Origin: CAZQKL01 sp964593895 [NCBI: uncultured bacterium]
GTDB taxonomy: Bacteria > DYJV01
Length of the DNA: 5,303 bases
Reading direction: 5' to 3'
Assembly: GCA_964593895.1 (NCBI GenBank)
Contig: CAZQKL010000122.1
Coordinates: forward strand, 1-5,303
Shown here: in pieces, positions 1 to 5,267 of the stretch
How the letters are laid out: each line of letters opens with the position of its first letter
Position numbering within the stretch: the stretch's first letter is position 1
Notes under the pieces: model-generated
Databases searched by the model: none
The model's input: only the letters and a program-made list of their open reading frames with translations
Told to the model about the DNA's origin: nothing
Translations under genes and position numbers: made by a program

Positions 1-198
1 AAAGCAGTTCTTAGCACATTGCATTCATTGAAATACAATGAATTTACAGATGTGAGAGTTGGAAAATTTTTTGAGATTCAAATTGATAAGAACATAACAG
101 ATAGGGATTTAATTGAACAAAAAGTTAAAGAAATAGCAGAAAAAGTGCTTTCAAATCCAATTATTGAAAGCTACAGTTATGAAATTGTGGAGGATTAA
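1..198 (+). CDS. purS: PurS, phosphoribosylformylglycinamidine synthase small subunit (5' truncated by window edge)
   Basis: Reading frame 1 is open from the first base to TAA at 196-198, giving 65 residues. The pattern of small hydrophobic residues, then [10 protein letters not shown] near residues 17-26, then a K/E-rich helix and a [14 protein letters not shown] tail matches PurS. The family is usually about 80-85 residues, so roughly the first 15-20 are missing to the left. PurS has no catalytic site of its own. It bridges PurL and PurQ in the three-part FGAM synthase that converts FGAR, glutamine and ATP to FGAM in de novo purine synthesis in the cytosol. The stop lies 1 nt before the purQ start, the usual purSQ order and evidence of one transcript. 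The identification relies on the motif and on purQ next door. Confidence 0.9.
   Translation, partial: KAVLSTLHSLKYNEFTDVRVGKFFEIQIDKNITDRDLIEQKVKEIAEKVLSNPIIESYSYEIVED
189..193 (+). promoter_or_regulatory. Ribosome binding site of purQ (GGAGG)
   Basis: GGAGG lies inside the last codons of purS, 6 nt before ATG at 200. It fixes the purQ start at 200 rather than at in-frame upstream codons inside purS, which would add 12 residues unlike the family N-terminus. Confidence 0.8.
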
Positions 199-199
199 A

Positions 200-889
200 A
201 TGAAGTTTGGTGTAGTAAGATTTCCAGGCTCAAATTGTGATGATGATTGCTGGCATGTAGCAAAGAATGTATTTGGAATTGAGACAGATTATCTATGGCA
301 TAAAGATACAAAATCACTGGCTGATTATTCATGTATAATTATTCCAGGTGGTTTTTCATATGGGGATTATCTCAGACCTGGAGCAATTGCAAAATTTTCA
401 CCAATAATTGCAAAAATCAAAGAATATGCAGATAGAGGCGGATTAATCATTGGAATATGCAATGGTTTTCAGATACTTCTTGAATCTGGACTGCTGGAAG
501 GCGTTTTAATAAGGAATAAAACATTGAACTTTATCTGCAAAGATGTGTATATTAAAGTTGAAAATAAAAATACTCCTTTTTCAAATGTTTATAAACATGT
601 TTTAAGAATTCCAATTGCCCATAAAGAAGGATGTTTCTATTGTGATGAGAAATTACTTGAAAAGCTAAAAAATAATAATCAAATTGTATTCAGATATTGC
701 AATGAAAATGGAGAAATAACTGATGATGCAAATCCCAATGGTTCATTATATTCAATAGCAGGTATATGTAATGAAAAAGGTAATGTTCTCGGAATGATGC
801 CGCATCCAGAAAGATGTTCTGAAAAGATTCTTGGCAATGAAGATGGGAAATTAATATTTGAGTCAATTATTAAAAATTTATCCAATTAA
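200..889 (+). CDS. purQ: PurQ, glutaminase subunit of phosphoribosylformylglycinamidine synthase
   Basis: The protein has 229 residues, the normal PurQ length. It is a class I glutamine amidotransferase that releases ammonia from glutamine for PurL. Visible landmarks: [16 protein letters not shown] at the N-terminus, the oxyanion region [15 protein letters not shown] (47-61), the nucleophile Cys87 in GICNGFQ, and His202 and Glu204 of the triad in MMPHPER (199-205). The segment usually written AHGEG reads AHKEG here (140-144), a small departure. The start at 200 is set by GGAGG 6 nt upstream and by family homology; the longer form from 164 would overlap purS. The stop TAA shares its last A with the ATG of the next gene. 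PurL is not visible and must lie elsewhere. Confidence 0.96.
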   Translation: MKFGVVRFPGSNCDDDCWHVAKNVFGIETDYLWHKDTKSLADYSCIIIPGGFSYGDYLRPGAIAKFSPIIAKIKEYADRGGLIIGICNGFQILLESGLLEGVLIRNKTLNFICKDVYIKVENKNTPFSNVYKHVLRIPIAHKEGCFYCDEKLLEKLKNNNQIVFRYCNENGEITDDANPNGSLYSIAGICNEKGNVLGMMPHPERCSEKILGNEDGKLIFESIIKNLSN

Positions 890-1614
890 TGATTGAAATA
901 AAAAACATTACTAAAAAATATGGTAATTTTATTGCATTAAATAATGTTTCTTTAAAAATAGAAAAAGGTGAAATACTTGCCCTTGTTGGTGAAAGTGGTA
1001 GCGGAAAAACAACTTTATCAAGAATCATTATTGGTATTGAAAAACCAACTTCTGGAAATGTATTTTACAATGGCCAGGACATTTTTAAATTGAATAAAAA
1101 AAGTCTTATGGAATTTAGAAAAAAAACTCAATATATTTTTCAGGATCCATATTCATCTCTAAATCCAAGACTGAAAATAGGAACTTCAATTAAAGAACCA
1201 TTGTTAATTCATAATGTAAAAAATAAAAAAGAAAGAGTTTTACAGATAATGGAAGAATGTGGCTTGAAAAGAGAATTTTACAATAAATATCCTCATGAAT
1301 TAAGTGGTGGACAACGCCAGAGAGCAGTAATTGCAAGAGCACTTGTAATTAATCCTGAATTTATAATTGCAGATGAGCCTGTATCATCACTTGATGTATC
1401 TGTTCAGGCACAGATTTTAAATCTATTGAAAGATTTACACAAAAAATATAAAATGACCATGTTATTTATTACACACGATTTCTCTGTTGTAAGATTTATA
1501 GCAGATAGAGTTGCTGTTATGAAAAATGGAGAAATTGTAGAAACAAAAAGAGCAGATGATTTATTTAATAATCCTGAAAATGAATATACACGAAATTTAT
1601 TGAAAGCAGTTTGA
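889..1614 (+). CDS. ABC transporter ATP-binding protein, OppF/DppF (peptide/nickel) class
   Basis: The protein is a 241-residue single nucleotide-binding domain. Visible motifs: Walker A GESGSGKT (34-41), Q-loop Gln85 in QYIFQDPYSSLNPR, signature LSGGQRQR (138-145), Walker B FIIADE (158-163) with catalytic Glu163, D-loop SSLD (166-169) and H-loop His196. The IFQDPYSSLNPR string and the 'EYTRNLLKAV' ending are typical of OppF/DppF/NikE ATPases of peptide and nickel importers, which hydrolyse ATP on the cytoplasmic face. It stops where the core domain ends and lacks the C-terminal oligopeptide-type extension that makes OppF/DppF about 320-330 residues, so it is closer to the short NikE-like form. 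The ATG overlaps the purQ stop (TAATG), and no Shine-Dalgarno sequence is evident before it, suggesting translation by coupling. No permease or binding protein is in view, so the substrate is unknown. Confidence 0.93.
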   Translation: MIEIKNITKKYGNFIALNNVSLKIEKGEILALVGESGSGKTTLSRIIIGIEKPTSGNVFYNGQDIFKLNKKSLMEFRKKTQYIFQDPYSSLNPRLKIGTSIKEPLLIHNVKNKKERVLQIMEECGLKREFYNKYPHELSGGQRQRAVIARALVINPEFIIADEPVSSLDVSVQAQILNLLKDLHKKYKMTMLFITHDFSVVRFIADRVAVMKNGEIVETKRADDLFNNPENEYTRNLLKAV

Positions 1615-1662
1615 GGGTATTGAGGTTATTGAGGTTAGTTGAGGTTAGTTGGAGGTTAGTTT
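1613..1662 (+). repeat. Tandem repeat, GAGGTTA(G)TT units of 9-11 bp, starting in the ABC gene stop codon
   Basis: Five units follow one another: 1613-1621, 1622-1630, 1631-1640, 1641-1651 and 1652-1662. All begin GAGG, and the last four begin GAGGTTA. The first GA of the array is the GA of the TGA stop codon at 1612-1614. Positions 1631-1647 are identical over 17 nt to 5279-5295 in the tract after vorA. Confidence 0.9.
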
Positions 1663-1673
1663 GTTGTTATTAT

Positions 1674-1715
1674 AGGTGTTAGGTGTTAGGTTTTAGGTTT
1701 TAGGTGGTAGGTGTT
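1674..1715 (+). repeat. Tandem heptamer repeat, six units of AGGTGTT/AGGTTTT
   Basis: Six gap-free 7-bp units fill 42 bp: AGGTGTT, AGGTGTT, AGGTTTT, AGGTTTT, AGGTGGT, AGGTGTT. Regularly spaced GG pairs give weak two-tetrad G-quadruplex potential on the + strand. Confidence 0.93.
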
Positions 1716-1739
1716 GGGTATATTGGTAATAAATAGGAT

Positions 1740-1765
1740 GAAGGTTGAAGGTGGAAGGTTGAAGG
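1740..1765 (+). repeat. Tandem heptamer repeat, GAAGGTT, 3.7 units
   Basis: The units are GAAGGTT (1740), GAAGGTG (1747), GAAGGTT (1754) and a partial GAAGG (1761). The unit is 7 bp as in the preceding block, but the consensus differs. Confidence 0.9.
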
Positions 1766-1797
1766 AAATTTTTATTAATTGTGAATTTTGATTGTTA

Positions 1798-1818
1798 GAT
1801 TTTGGATTTTGGATTAAA
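1798..1818 (+). repeat. Tandem heptamer repeat, GATTTTG, three units
   Basis: Two exact GATTTTG units (1798, 1805) are followed by a diverged GATTAAA (1812). The last base is shared with the inverted-repeat element that follows. Confidence 0.75.
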
Positions 1819-1886
1819 TTCTTCAGTCGCTTATGTTCCTTCAGAATGACTGCTGTTAGGTCATTCTGAGCGAAGCGAAGAATCTC
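1818..1886. repeat. Inverted-repeat element: two opposed copies of a GTCATTCTGA...GAAGAAT dispersed repeat
   Basis: TCAGAATGAC at 1841-1850 is a perfect 10-bp inverted match to GTCATTCTGA at 1860-1869, with a 9-nt loop. The outer ends also match: ATTCTTC at 1818-1824 against GAAGAAT at 1877-1883. The left arm is a longer reverse-orientation copy and the right arm a shorter forward copy. I recognise this string from memory as a non-coding dispersed repeat in many unrelated draft genomes; its function is unknown. The copies could act as RNA hairpins, protein-binding sites or relics of a small mobile element. Confidence 0.8.
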
Positions 1887-1891
1887 AAACT

Positions 1892-1905
1892 TTGAACCTT
1901 GAACT
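1892..1905 (+). repeat. Heptamer pair TTGAACC-TTGAACT
   Basis: Two adjacent 7-bp units differ only at the last base. Alone it would be weak evidence, but it sits between longer heptamer blocks and continues the 7-bp pattern. Confidence 0.5.
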
Positions 1906-1913
1906 AAACGGAT

Positions 1914-1941
1914 GTCACCCTGAACTTGTTTCAGGGTTTTT
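1914..1941 (+). terminator. Hairpin repeat GTCACCCTGAA...TTCAGGGT with T-tail, possible terminator
   Basis: ACCCTGAA (1917-1924) and TTCAGGGT (1930-1937) form a perfect 8-bp stem with a 5-nt loop, followed by four T residues (1938-1941). The shape is that of an intrinsic terminator for the purSQ-ABC transcript, but it lies about 300 nt after the stop codon and the T-tail is short. The sequence also looks like a member of a dispersed repeat family that shares the leading GTCA and the CTGA core with the element at 1860-1886. Termination may therefore be incidental. Confidence 0.4.
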
Positions 1942-1950
1942 ATCAAAGTG

Positions 1951-1978
1951 TGGAGTATGGAGTTGGGAGTATGGAATG
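1951..1978 (+). repeat. Tandem heptamer repeat, TGGAGTA, four units
   Basis: The units are TGGAGTA, TGGAGTT, GGGAGTA and TGGAATG, four contiguous 7-mers. Positions 1947-1956 can pair with 2007-2016 (nine Watson-Crick pairs and one G-T), bringing this block against the C-rich heptamers to its right. Confidence 0.85.
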
Positions 1979-1993
1979 CGGCGATAAGATTCT

Positions 1994-2014
1994 CTACATA
2001 CTACACACTCCGCA
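1994..2014 (+). repeat. Tandem heptamer repeat, CTACATA, three units
   Basis: The units are CTACATA, CTACACA and CTCCGCA. This is the first block on the C-rich side of the spacer and is partly complementary to the TGGAGTA block. A run of six T residues follows at 2018-2023. Confidence 0.75.
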
Positions 2015-2023
2015 CTATTTTTT

Positions 2024-2079
2024 ACCCAGAACCCAGAACCAAAAACCAGAAACTAACGACTAACGACTAATGACTAACG
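2024..2079 (+). repeat. Tandem heptamer repeat, eight units drifting from ACCCAGA to ACTAACG
   Basis: Eight contiguous 7-bp units fill exactly 56 bp: ACCCAGA twice, ACCAAAA, ACCAGAA, ACTAACG twice, ACTAATG, ACTAACG. Phase is kept throughout while the consensus changes. The complementary strand carries regularly spaced GG/GGG runs. Confidence 0.93.
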
Positions 2080-2092
2080 AACATAAAAATTA

Positions 2093-2116
2093 ACACTAAC
2101 ACCAACACTAACACTA
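2093..2116 (+). repeat. Tandem hexamer repeat, four units of ACACTA
   Basis: The units are ACACTA, ACACCA, ACACTA and ACACTA, contiguous over 24 bp and ending about 30 nt before miaB. The unit is 6 bp rather than 7. Positions 2096-2105 are complementary at 9 of 10 bases to 1680-1689 in the AGGTGTT block. Confidence 0.9.
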
Positions 2117-2126
2117 AATTCAATAA

Positions 2127-2132
2127 AAGGGA
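2127..2132 (+). promoter_or_regulatory. Weak, distant ribosome binding site of miaB (AAGGGA)
   Basis: AAGGGA is the only purine-rich Shine-Dalgarno-like stretch before miaB. It lies 13 nt from the ATG at 2146, longer than usual. No in-frame ATG, GTG or TTG occurs nearby upstream to suggest another start. Confidence 0.4.
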
Positions 2133-2145
2133 CTTTACTGAAGCT

Positions 2146-3462
2146 ATGAAAACATATTTTATCAAAACCTTTGGCTGTCAGATGAATGAAAATGACTCAA
2201 TTCAGGCTGGAATTTTACTTGAAAAAGAGTTTGGTCTAAAAAAAGTGGATTCATTTGAAGAAGCTGATATAATAATTATAAACACATGCAGTGTTAGGGA
2301 GAAACCTGAACATAAAGTTTTTAGCGAAGCAGGAAGAATTGGAAAATTAAAAAGAAAAAAGCCTGATTTAATTTTTGGAATTATGGGATGCGTTGCCCAG
2401 CAGATTGGAGAAAAGTTTCTTGAAAAATTGCCTTATGTTGATTTTGTTATTGGGACTCATAATATAGATAAAATTCCTGAAATTATAAAATCAATCTATG
2501 AAAAAAAGATTAGAGTATCAGAATTAACCTTTTATAATGAAATAAAATCTATAAACATTTTTACAAGACCATATGACAATTTCAATTTAAAAGCATACAT
2601 TACAATTATGCAGGGGTGCAATAATTTCTGCTCATACTGCATTGTCCCTTTTGTAAGAGGAAGAGAATATTCAAGAAAAAGTGAAGATATTTTAAATGAA
2701 ATTAAAAAATTAGCTGAAAAAGGAGTAAAAGAAATAACATTACTTGGTCAGAATGTAAACTCATATGGTAAAACAAGAAAAGGAGAAATATCATTTGTTG
2801 AATTATTGTATAAAATTTCTGAAATTGATGGCATTGAGCGAATAAGATTCACCACTTCTCATCCAAAGGATTTTGATGATGATTTAATAAATGCCTTTTA
2901 TGAGATAGAGAAACTATGCAATCATCTTCATTTACCATTACAATCTGGCTCAACCAAAATTTTAAAATTAATGAATAGAAAATACACAAAAGAGGAGTAT
3001 CTTGAAAAAGTTGAAAAATTAAAAAATAAAGTTCCAGATATTGCAATTTCTACTGATATTATTGTTGGTTTCCCATATGAAGAGGATGAAGATTTTAATC
3101 AAACTCTTGAAGTTATGGAAAATGTAAAATTTATAACTTCCTTTTCATTTAAATATTCACCAAGACCTTTTACAAAATATGAAAAAATTGATAATATTCC
3201 TGAAGAGGTAAAACTTGAAAGATTAAAAATTTTACAAAATTTACAGAAAAAAATAACACTTGAGTATAATAAAAGTTCTGTGGGTAAAGTATTCAATGTG
3301 CTTGTAGAAGGATTTAGCAAAAAAAAACAGTTGACAGGAAGACTTTATGATAATAGAATTGTGAACTTTGAAGGAGATAATAATTTAATTGGAAAATTTG
3401 TTAATGTAAAAATAAAAAAAGCTTACCAGAATTCATTAATTGGAGAGGTTATTGATGGGTGA
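2146..3462 (+). CDS. miaB: MiaB, tRNA-2-methylthio-N6-dimethylallyladenosine synthase
   Basis: This 438-residue radical-SAM methylthiotransferase adds a methylthio group to C2 of i6A37 in tRNAs that read UNN codons. The N-terminal MTTase domain carries the auxiliary 4Fe-4S ligands Cys11 (FGCQMNENDS), Cys48 (NTCSVRE) and Cys82 (GCVAQ). The radical-SAM core holds CxxxCxxC at Cys158, Cys162 and Cys165 (GCNNFCSYCIVPFVRGRE), followed by LLGQNVNSYG (199-208), HLPLQSGS (262-269) and STDIIVGFP (302-310). A TRAM RNA-binding domain occupies about 373-437. The GCNNFCSYCIVP, RGREYSR and N-terminal KTFGCQMNxNDS strings favour MiaB over MtaB or RimO. Length and start fit the family. The usual YSPRPGT motif reads YSPRPFT here. 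The 3' end overlaps vorB by 8 nt. Confidence 0.96.
   Translation: MKTYFIKTFGCQMNENDSIQAGILLEKEFGLKKVDSFEEADIIIINTCSVREKPEHKVFSEAGRIGKLKRKKPDLIFGIMGCVAQQIGEKFLEKLPYVDFVIGTHNIDKIPEIIKSIYEKKIRVSELTFYNEIKSINIFTRPYDNFNLKAYITIMQGCNNFCSYCIVPFVRGREYSRKSEDILNEIKKLAEKGVKEITLLGQNVNSYGKTRKGEISFVELLYKISEIDGIERIRFTTSHPKDFDDDLINAFYEIEKLCNHLHLPLQSGSTKILKLMNRKYTKEEYLEKVEKLKNKVPDIAISTDIIVGFPYEEDEDFNQTLEVMENVKFITSFSFKYSPRPFTKYEKIDNIPEEVKLERLKILQNLQKKITLEYNKSSVGKVFNVLVEGFSKKKQLTGRLYDNRIVNFEGDNNLIGKFVNVKIKKAYQNSLIGEVIDG
3442..3448 (+). promoter_or_regulatory. Ribosome binding site of vorB (GGAGAGG)
   Basis: GGAGAGG lies within the last codons of miaB, 6 nt before ATG at 3455. It decides for that ATG over the in-frame TTG at 3440, which has no such site at the right distance. 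Confidence 0.8.
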
Positions 3463-4501
3463 AAAGCAGTTAATAAAAGGCACAGAAGCTATTGCAATTG
3501 CAGCATTAAAGGCAAATTGCAAATTATATTTTGGTTATCCAATTACTCCACAAAATGAAATTCCTGAGTATCTTTCAGCTCACATATGGGAATATGGTGG
3601 AAAATTTTTGCAGGCAGAAAGTGAAGTAGCTTCAATTAACATGTTAATTGGTGCAGCTGCAACAGGTAAAAGAGTTATGACATCATCTTCAAGTCCAGGA
3701 ATTTCATTAATGCAGGAAGGCTTTTCATATCTTGCTGGTGATGAATTACCAGCAGTTGTTGTAAATATGACAAGAACAGGCCCTGGTCTTGGTGGAATTA
3801 ATGCAACACAGGGAGATTATTTTCAGGCTGTAAAAGGCGGTGGACATGGAGATTACAAAAATATTGTGCTTGCTCCTCATTCTGTTCAGGAATTATTTGA
3901 TTTAACCTATAAAGCATTTAATCTTGCAGATAAATATAGAATGGTTGCTGTAATTTTAGCTGATGCTATTCTGGGTCAGATGAAAGAAGCTATTTCATTG
4001 GAGCCTCCAGAACCAATTATGGAGTATGATAAATCATGGGTACTTGATGGCGCAAAAGGTAGAGATGGGAAAATTATAAAAAGTTTATACCTTAAAGATG
4101 GAGAAATGGAAAAACATATAAAACATCTCTGGGAAAAGTATGAAAAACTGAAAAAAGAAGACACAATGTATGAATTTCAGGGAGATGAAGATGCAGAAAT
4201 TTTATTTGTTGCTTTTGGTTCAGCTGCAAGAATTGCAAAGACTGCAATAAAAAAAGCAAATGAGAATGGTAAAAAAGTCGCTCTTTTAAGACCAATTACT
4301 CTTTTCCCATTCCCTGAAAAAATTTTAAAAGAATTAACTGAAAAAATAAAAAAAGTATTTGTTTTTGAAACAAATATGGGACAGATGGTTGAAGATGTTA
4401 AATTAAATGTTTCAAATGGAGTGGATGTAAAATTTTACGGAAGACCTGGTGGAACAGTGGTTAGTCCAGAAGAAATTTTAGAGGAATTAATGAAATTTTA
4501 G
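3455..4501 (+). CDS. vorB: 2-oxoacid:ferredoxin oxidoreductase alpha subunit, VorB type
   Basis: The protein has 348 residues and no gamma-domain fusion. It is the alpha subunit of a ferredoxin-dependent 2-oxoacid oxidoreductase, probably for branched-chain 2-oxoacids such as 3-methyl-2-oxobutanoate. The complex makes the acyl-CoA, CO2 and reduced ferredoxin in the cytoplasm. Landmarks: YFGYPITPQNEIPEYL (25-40) with the conserved Thr31, AESE (54-57) in the region that holds the thiamine-activating glutamate, TSSSSPGISLMQEG (76-89), and MTRTGPGLGG followed by GDYFQAVKGGGHGDYKNIVL (120-139), which is typical of the VorB/KorA group. A transketolase C-like domain runs from about 245 to the end. 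The start overlaps the miaB stop by 8 nt, implying coupled translation. The small ferredoxin-like subunit often found just upstream is absent; miaB occupies that place. KorA (2-oxoglutarate) is the main alternative. Confidence 0.9.
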   Translation: MGEKQLIKGTEAIAIAALKANCKLYFGYPITPQNEIPEYLSAHIWEYGGKFLQAESEVASINMLIGAAATGKRVMTSSSSPGISLMQEGFSYLAGDELPAVVVNMTRTGPGLGGINATQGDYFQAVKGGGHGDYKNIVLAPHSVQELFDLTYKAFNLADKYRMVAVILADAILGQMKEAISLEPPEPIMEYDKSWVLDGAKGRDGKIIKSLYLKDGEMEKHIKHLWEKYEKLKKEDTMYEFQGDEDAEILFVAFGSAARIAKTAIKKANENGKKVALLRPITLFPFPEKILKELTEKIKKVFVFETNMGQMVEDVKLNVSNGVDVKFYGRPGGTVVSPEEILEELMKF

Positions 4502-4505
4502 GGGG
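4500..4505 (+). promoter_or_regulatory. Ribosome binding site of vorA (AGGGGG)
   Basis: AGGGGG starts in the vorB stop codon (TAG, 4499-4501) and lies 5 nt before ATG at 4511, supporting that start and tight linkage of the two subunits. Confidence 0.7.
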
Positions 4506-4510
4506 ATATT

Positions 4511-5263
4511 ATGAAATCAGTTTATACAAAACCAAAAAGTTTGAGAGATAATCACTTTCATTTCTGTCCTGGATGTCATCATGGGATTATTCATAAATTA
4601 ATTGCAGAAGCAATTGATTTTTATAATTTAAGAGAAAAAACAATTGCAGCAGCGTCTGTTGGCTGCAGTGTTTTTCTATATGAATATTTCAATGTTGATG
4701 TTGTTGAATCTCCACATGGACGAGCAGCTGCAGTTGCAACTGGAATAAAAAGAGCAAGACCTGATATGTTTGTTTTTACATATCAGGGTGATGGGGATTT
4801 AGCAGCAATAGGGACTGCTGAGATTATCCATGCTGCAAATAGAGGTGAAAATATAACTGTATTTTTTGTAAATAATGCAATTTATGGGATGACTGGTGGC
4901 CAGATGGCTCCTACTACCTTACTTGGAATGAAATCCACAACATCACCATTTGGTAGAGATTTCCAGAGAGATGGATATCCAATAAAAATGGCTGAAATGC
5001 TTGCAACCTTAGAAGGAGTGTGTTTTTCAGGAAGATTTGCTGTAAATAAAATTGCAAATATTAGGCAGGCAAAAAAATATATAATGAAAGCAATTGACAT
5101 GCAACTAAAAGGTCTTGGATTATCATTTGTTGAAATATTATCAGCTTGCCCAACAAACTGGGGAGTTGATCCATTAACAGCAAATAAAATGGTAGAAGAG
5201 GAGATGATGCCATACTATCCTCTTGGAGTTTTTAAAGAAAAAGATACACCAGATGAGTTGTAA
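4511..5263 (+). CDS. vorA: 2-oxoacid:ferredoxin oxidoreductase beta subunit, thiamine-diphosphate binding, VorA type
   Basis: The protein has 250 residues, within the range of VorA/KorB/PorB beta subunits. It carries thiamine diphosphate and the proximal 4Fe-4S cluster that takes electrons from the active site. The thiamine motif is [17 protein letters not shown] (93-109) ending at [12 protein letters not shown] (120-131), with the Mg-binding Asp94 and Asn pair 121-122. Cluster ligands by family analogy are Cys19 and Cys22 (CPGCHHG), Cys52 (GCS) and Cys213 (SACPTNWG), all present. [19 protein letters not shown] (67-85) is also typical. It follows vorB by 9 nt with a strong ribosome binding site. 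A gamma subunit is needed for the complete enzyme and would be expected next, but a repeat tract follows the stop codon instead and the window ends. KorB is the alternative name; the substrate cannot be told from sequence alone. Confidence 0.9.
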   Translation: MKSVYTKPKSLRDNHFHFCPGCHHGIIHKLIAEAIDFYNLREKTIAAASVGCSVFLYEYFNVDVVESPHGRAAAVATGIKRARPDMFVFTYQGDGDLAAIGTAEIIHAANRGENITVFFVNNAIYGMTGGQMAPTTLLGMKSTTSPFGRDFQRDGYPIKMAEMLATLEGVCFSGRFAVNKIANIRQAKKYIMKAIDMQLKGLGLSFVEILSACPTNWGVDPLTANKMVEEEMMPYYPLGVFKEKDTPDEL

Positions 5264-5267
5264 GAGG

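Larger units (their letters stand above)
1615..2145. other. 531-bp repeat-packed intergenic spacer without a credible gene
   Basis: No reading frame here has codon use or composition like the neighbouring genes. The region is a patchwork of short tandem repeats, mostly 7 bp, listed separately, plus hairpin-forming dispersed repeats. Up to about 1980 the tandem blocks are G-rich on the + strand; from about 1994 they are C-rich. I see no clear -35/-10 promoter, although one for miaB is expected near its right end. The spacer separates the purSQ-ABC operon from the miaB-vorBA operon. Confidence 0.85.

Noticed and set aside
164-199. Longer N-terminus for purQ
   Set aside because: It would overlap purS by 35 nt and add 12 residues not seen in the family. 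GGAGG at 189-193 points to ATG at 200.
1674-1715. Telomere of a linear replicon, from the TTAGG-like repeats
   Set aside because: The tract is internal, flanked by genes on both sides, degenerate, and replaced by other heptamers within 30 bp.
1686-1946. An 86-residue reading frame on the minus strand across the spacer
   Set aside because: It is a translation of the repeats. Strings such as LKQVQGD and EILRFAQND come directly from the dispersed hairpin repeats and, as I remember, are common spurious 'hypothetical proteins' in databases. It has no ribosome binding site and its composition is unlike the real genes.
1674-2116. CRISPR array
   Set aside because: Units are 6-7 bp and contiguous, with no 24-40 bp repeat and no unique spacers; there are no cas genes in the window.
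2080-2145. Promoter for miaB
   Set aside because: AT-rich stretches such as CATAAAAAT near 2081-2089 could serve as a -10 box, but no convincing -35 partner is seen and the repeats make matches unreliable.
2849-3320. Minus-strand reading frames inside miaB, and similar ones in purQ, vorB and vorA
   Set aside because: They are shadows of strongly conserved genes on the + strand, with no start signals or recognisable domains.
3440-3454. TTG start for vorB five codons upstream
   Set aside because: The ATG at 3455 has a well-spaced GGAGAGG and gives the family N-terminus MGEKQLIKGTEA.
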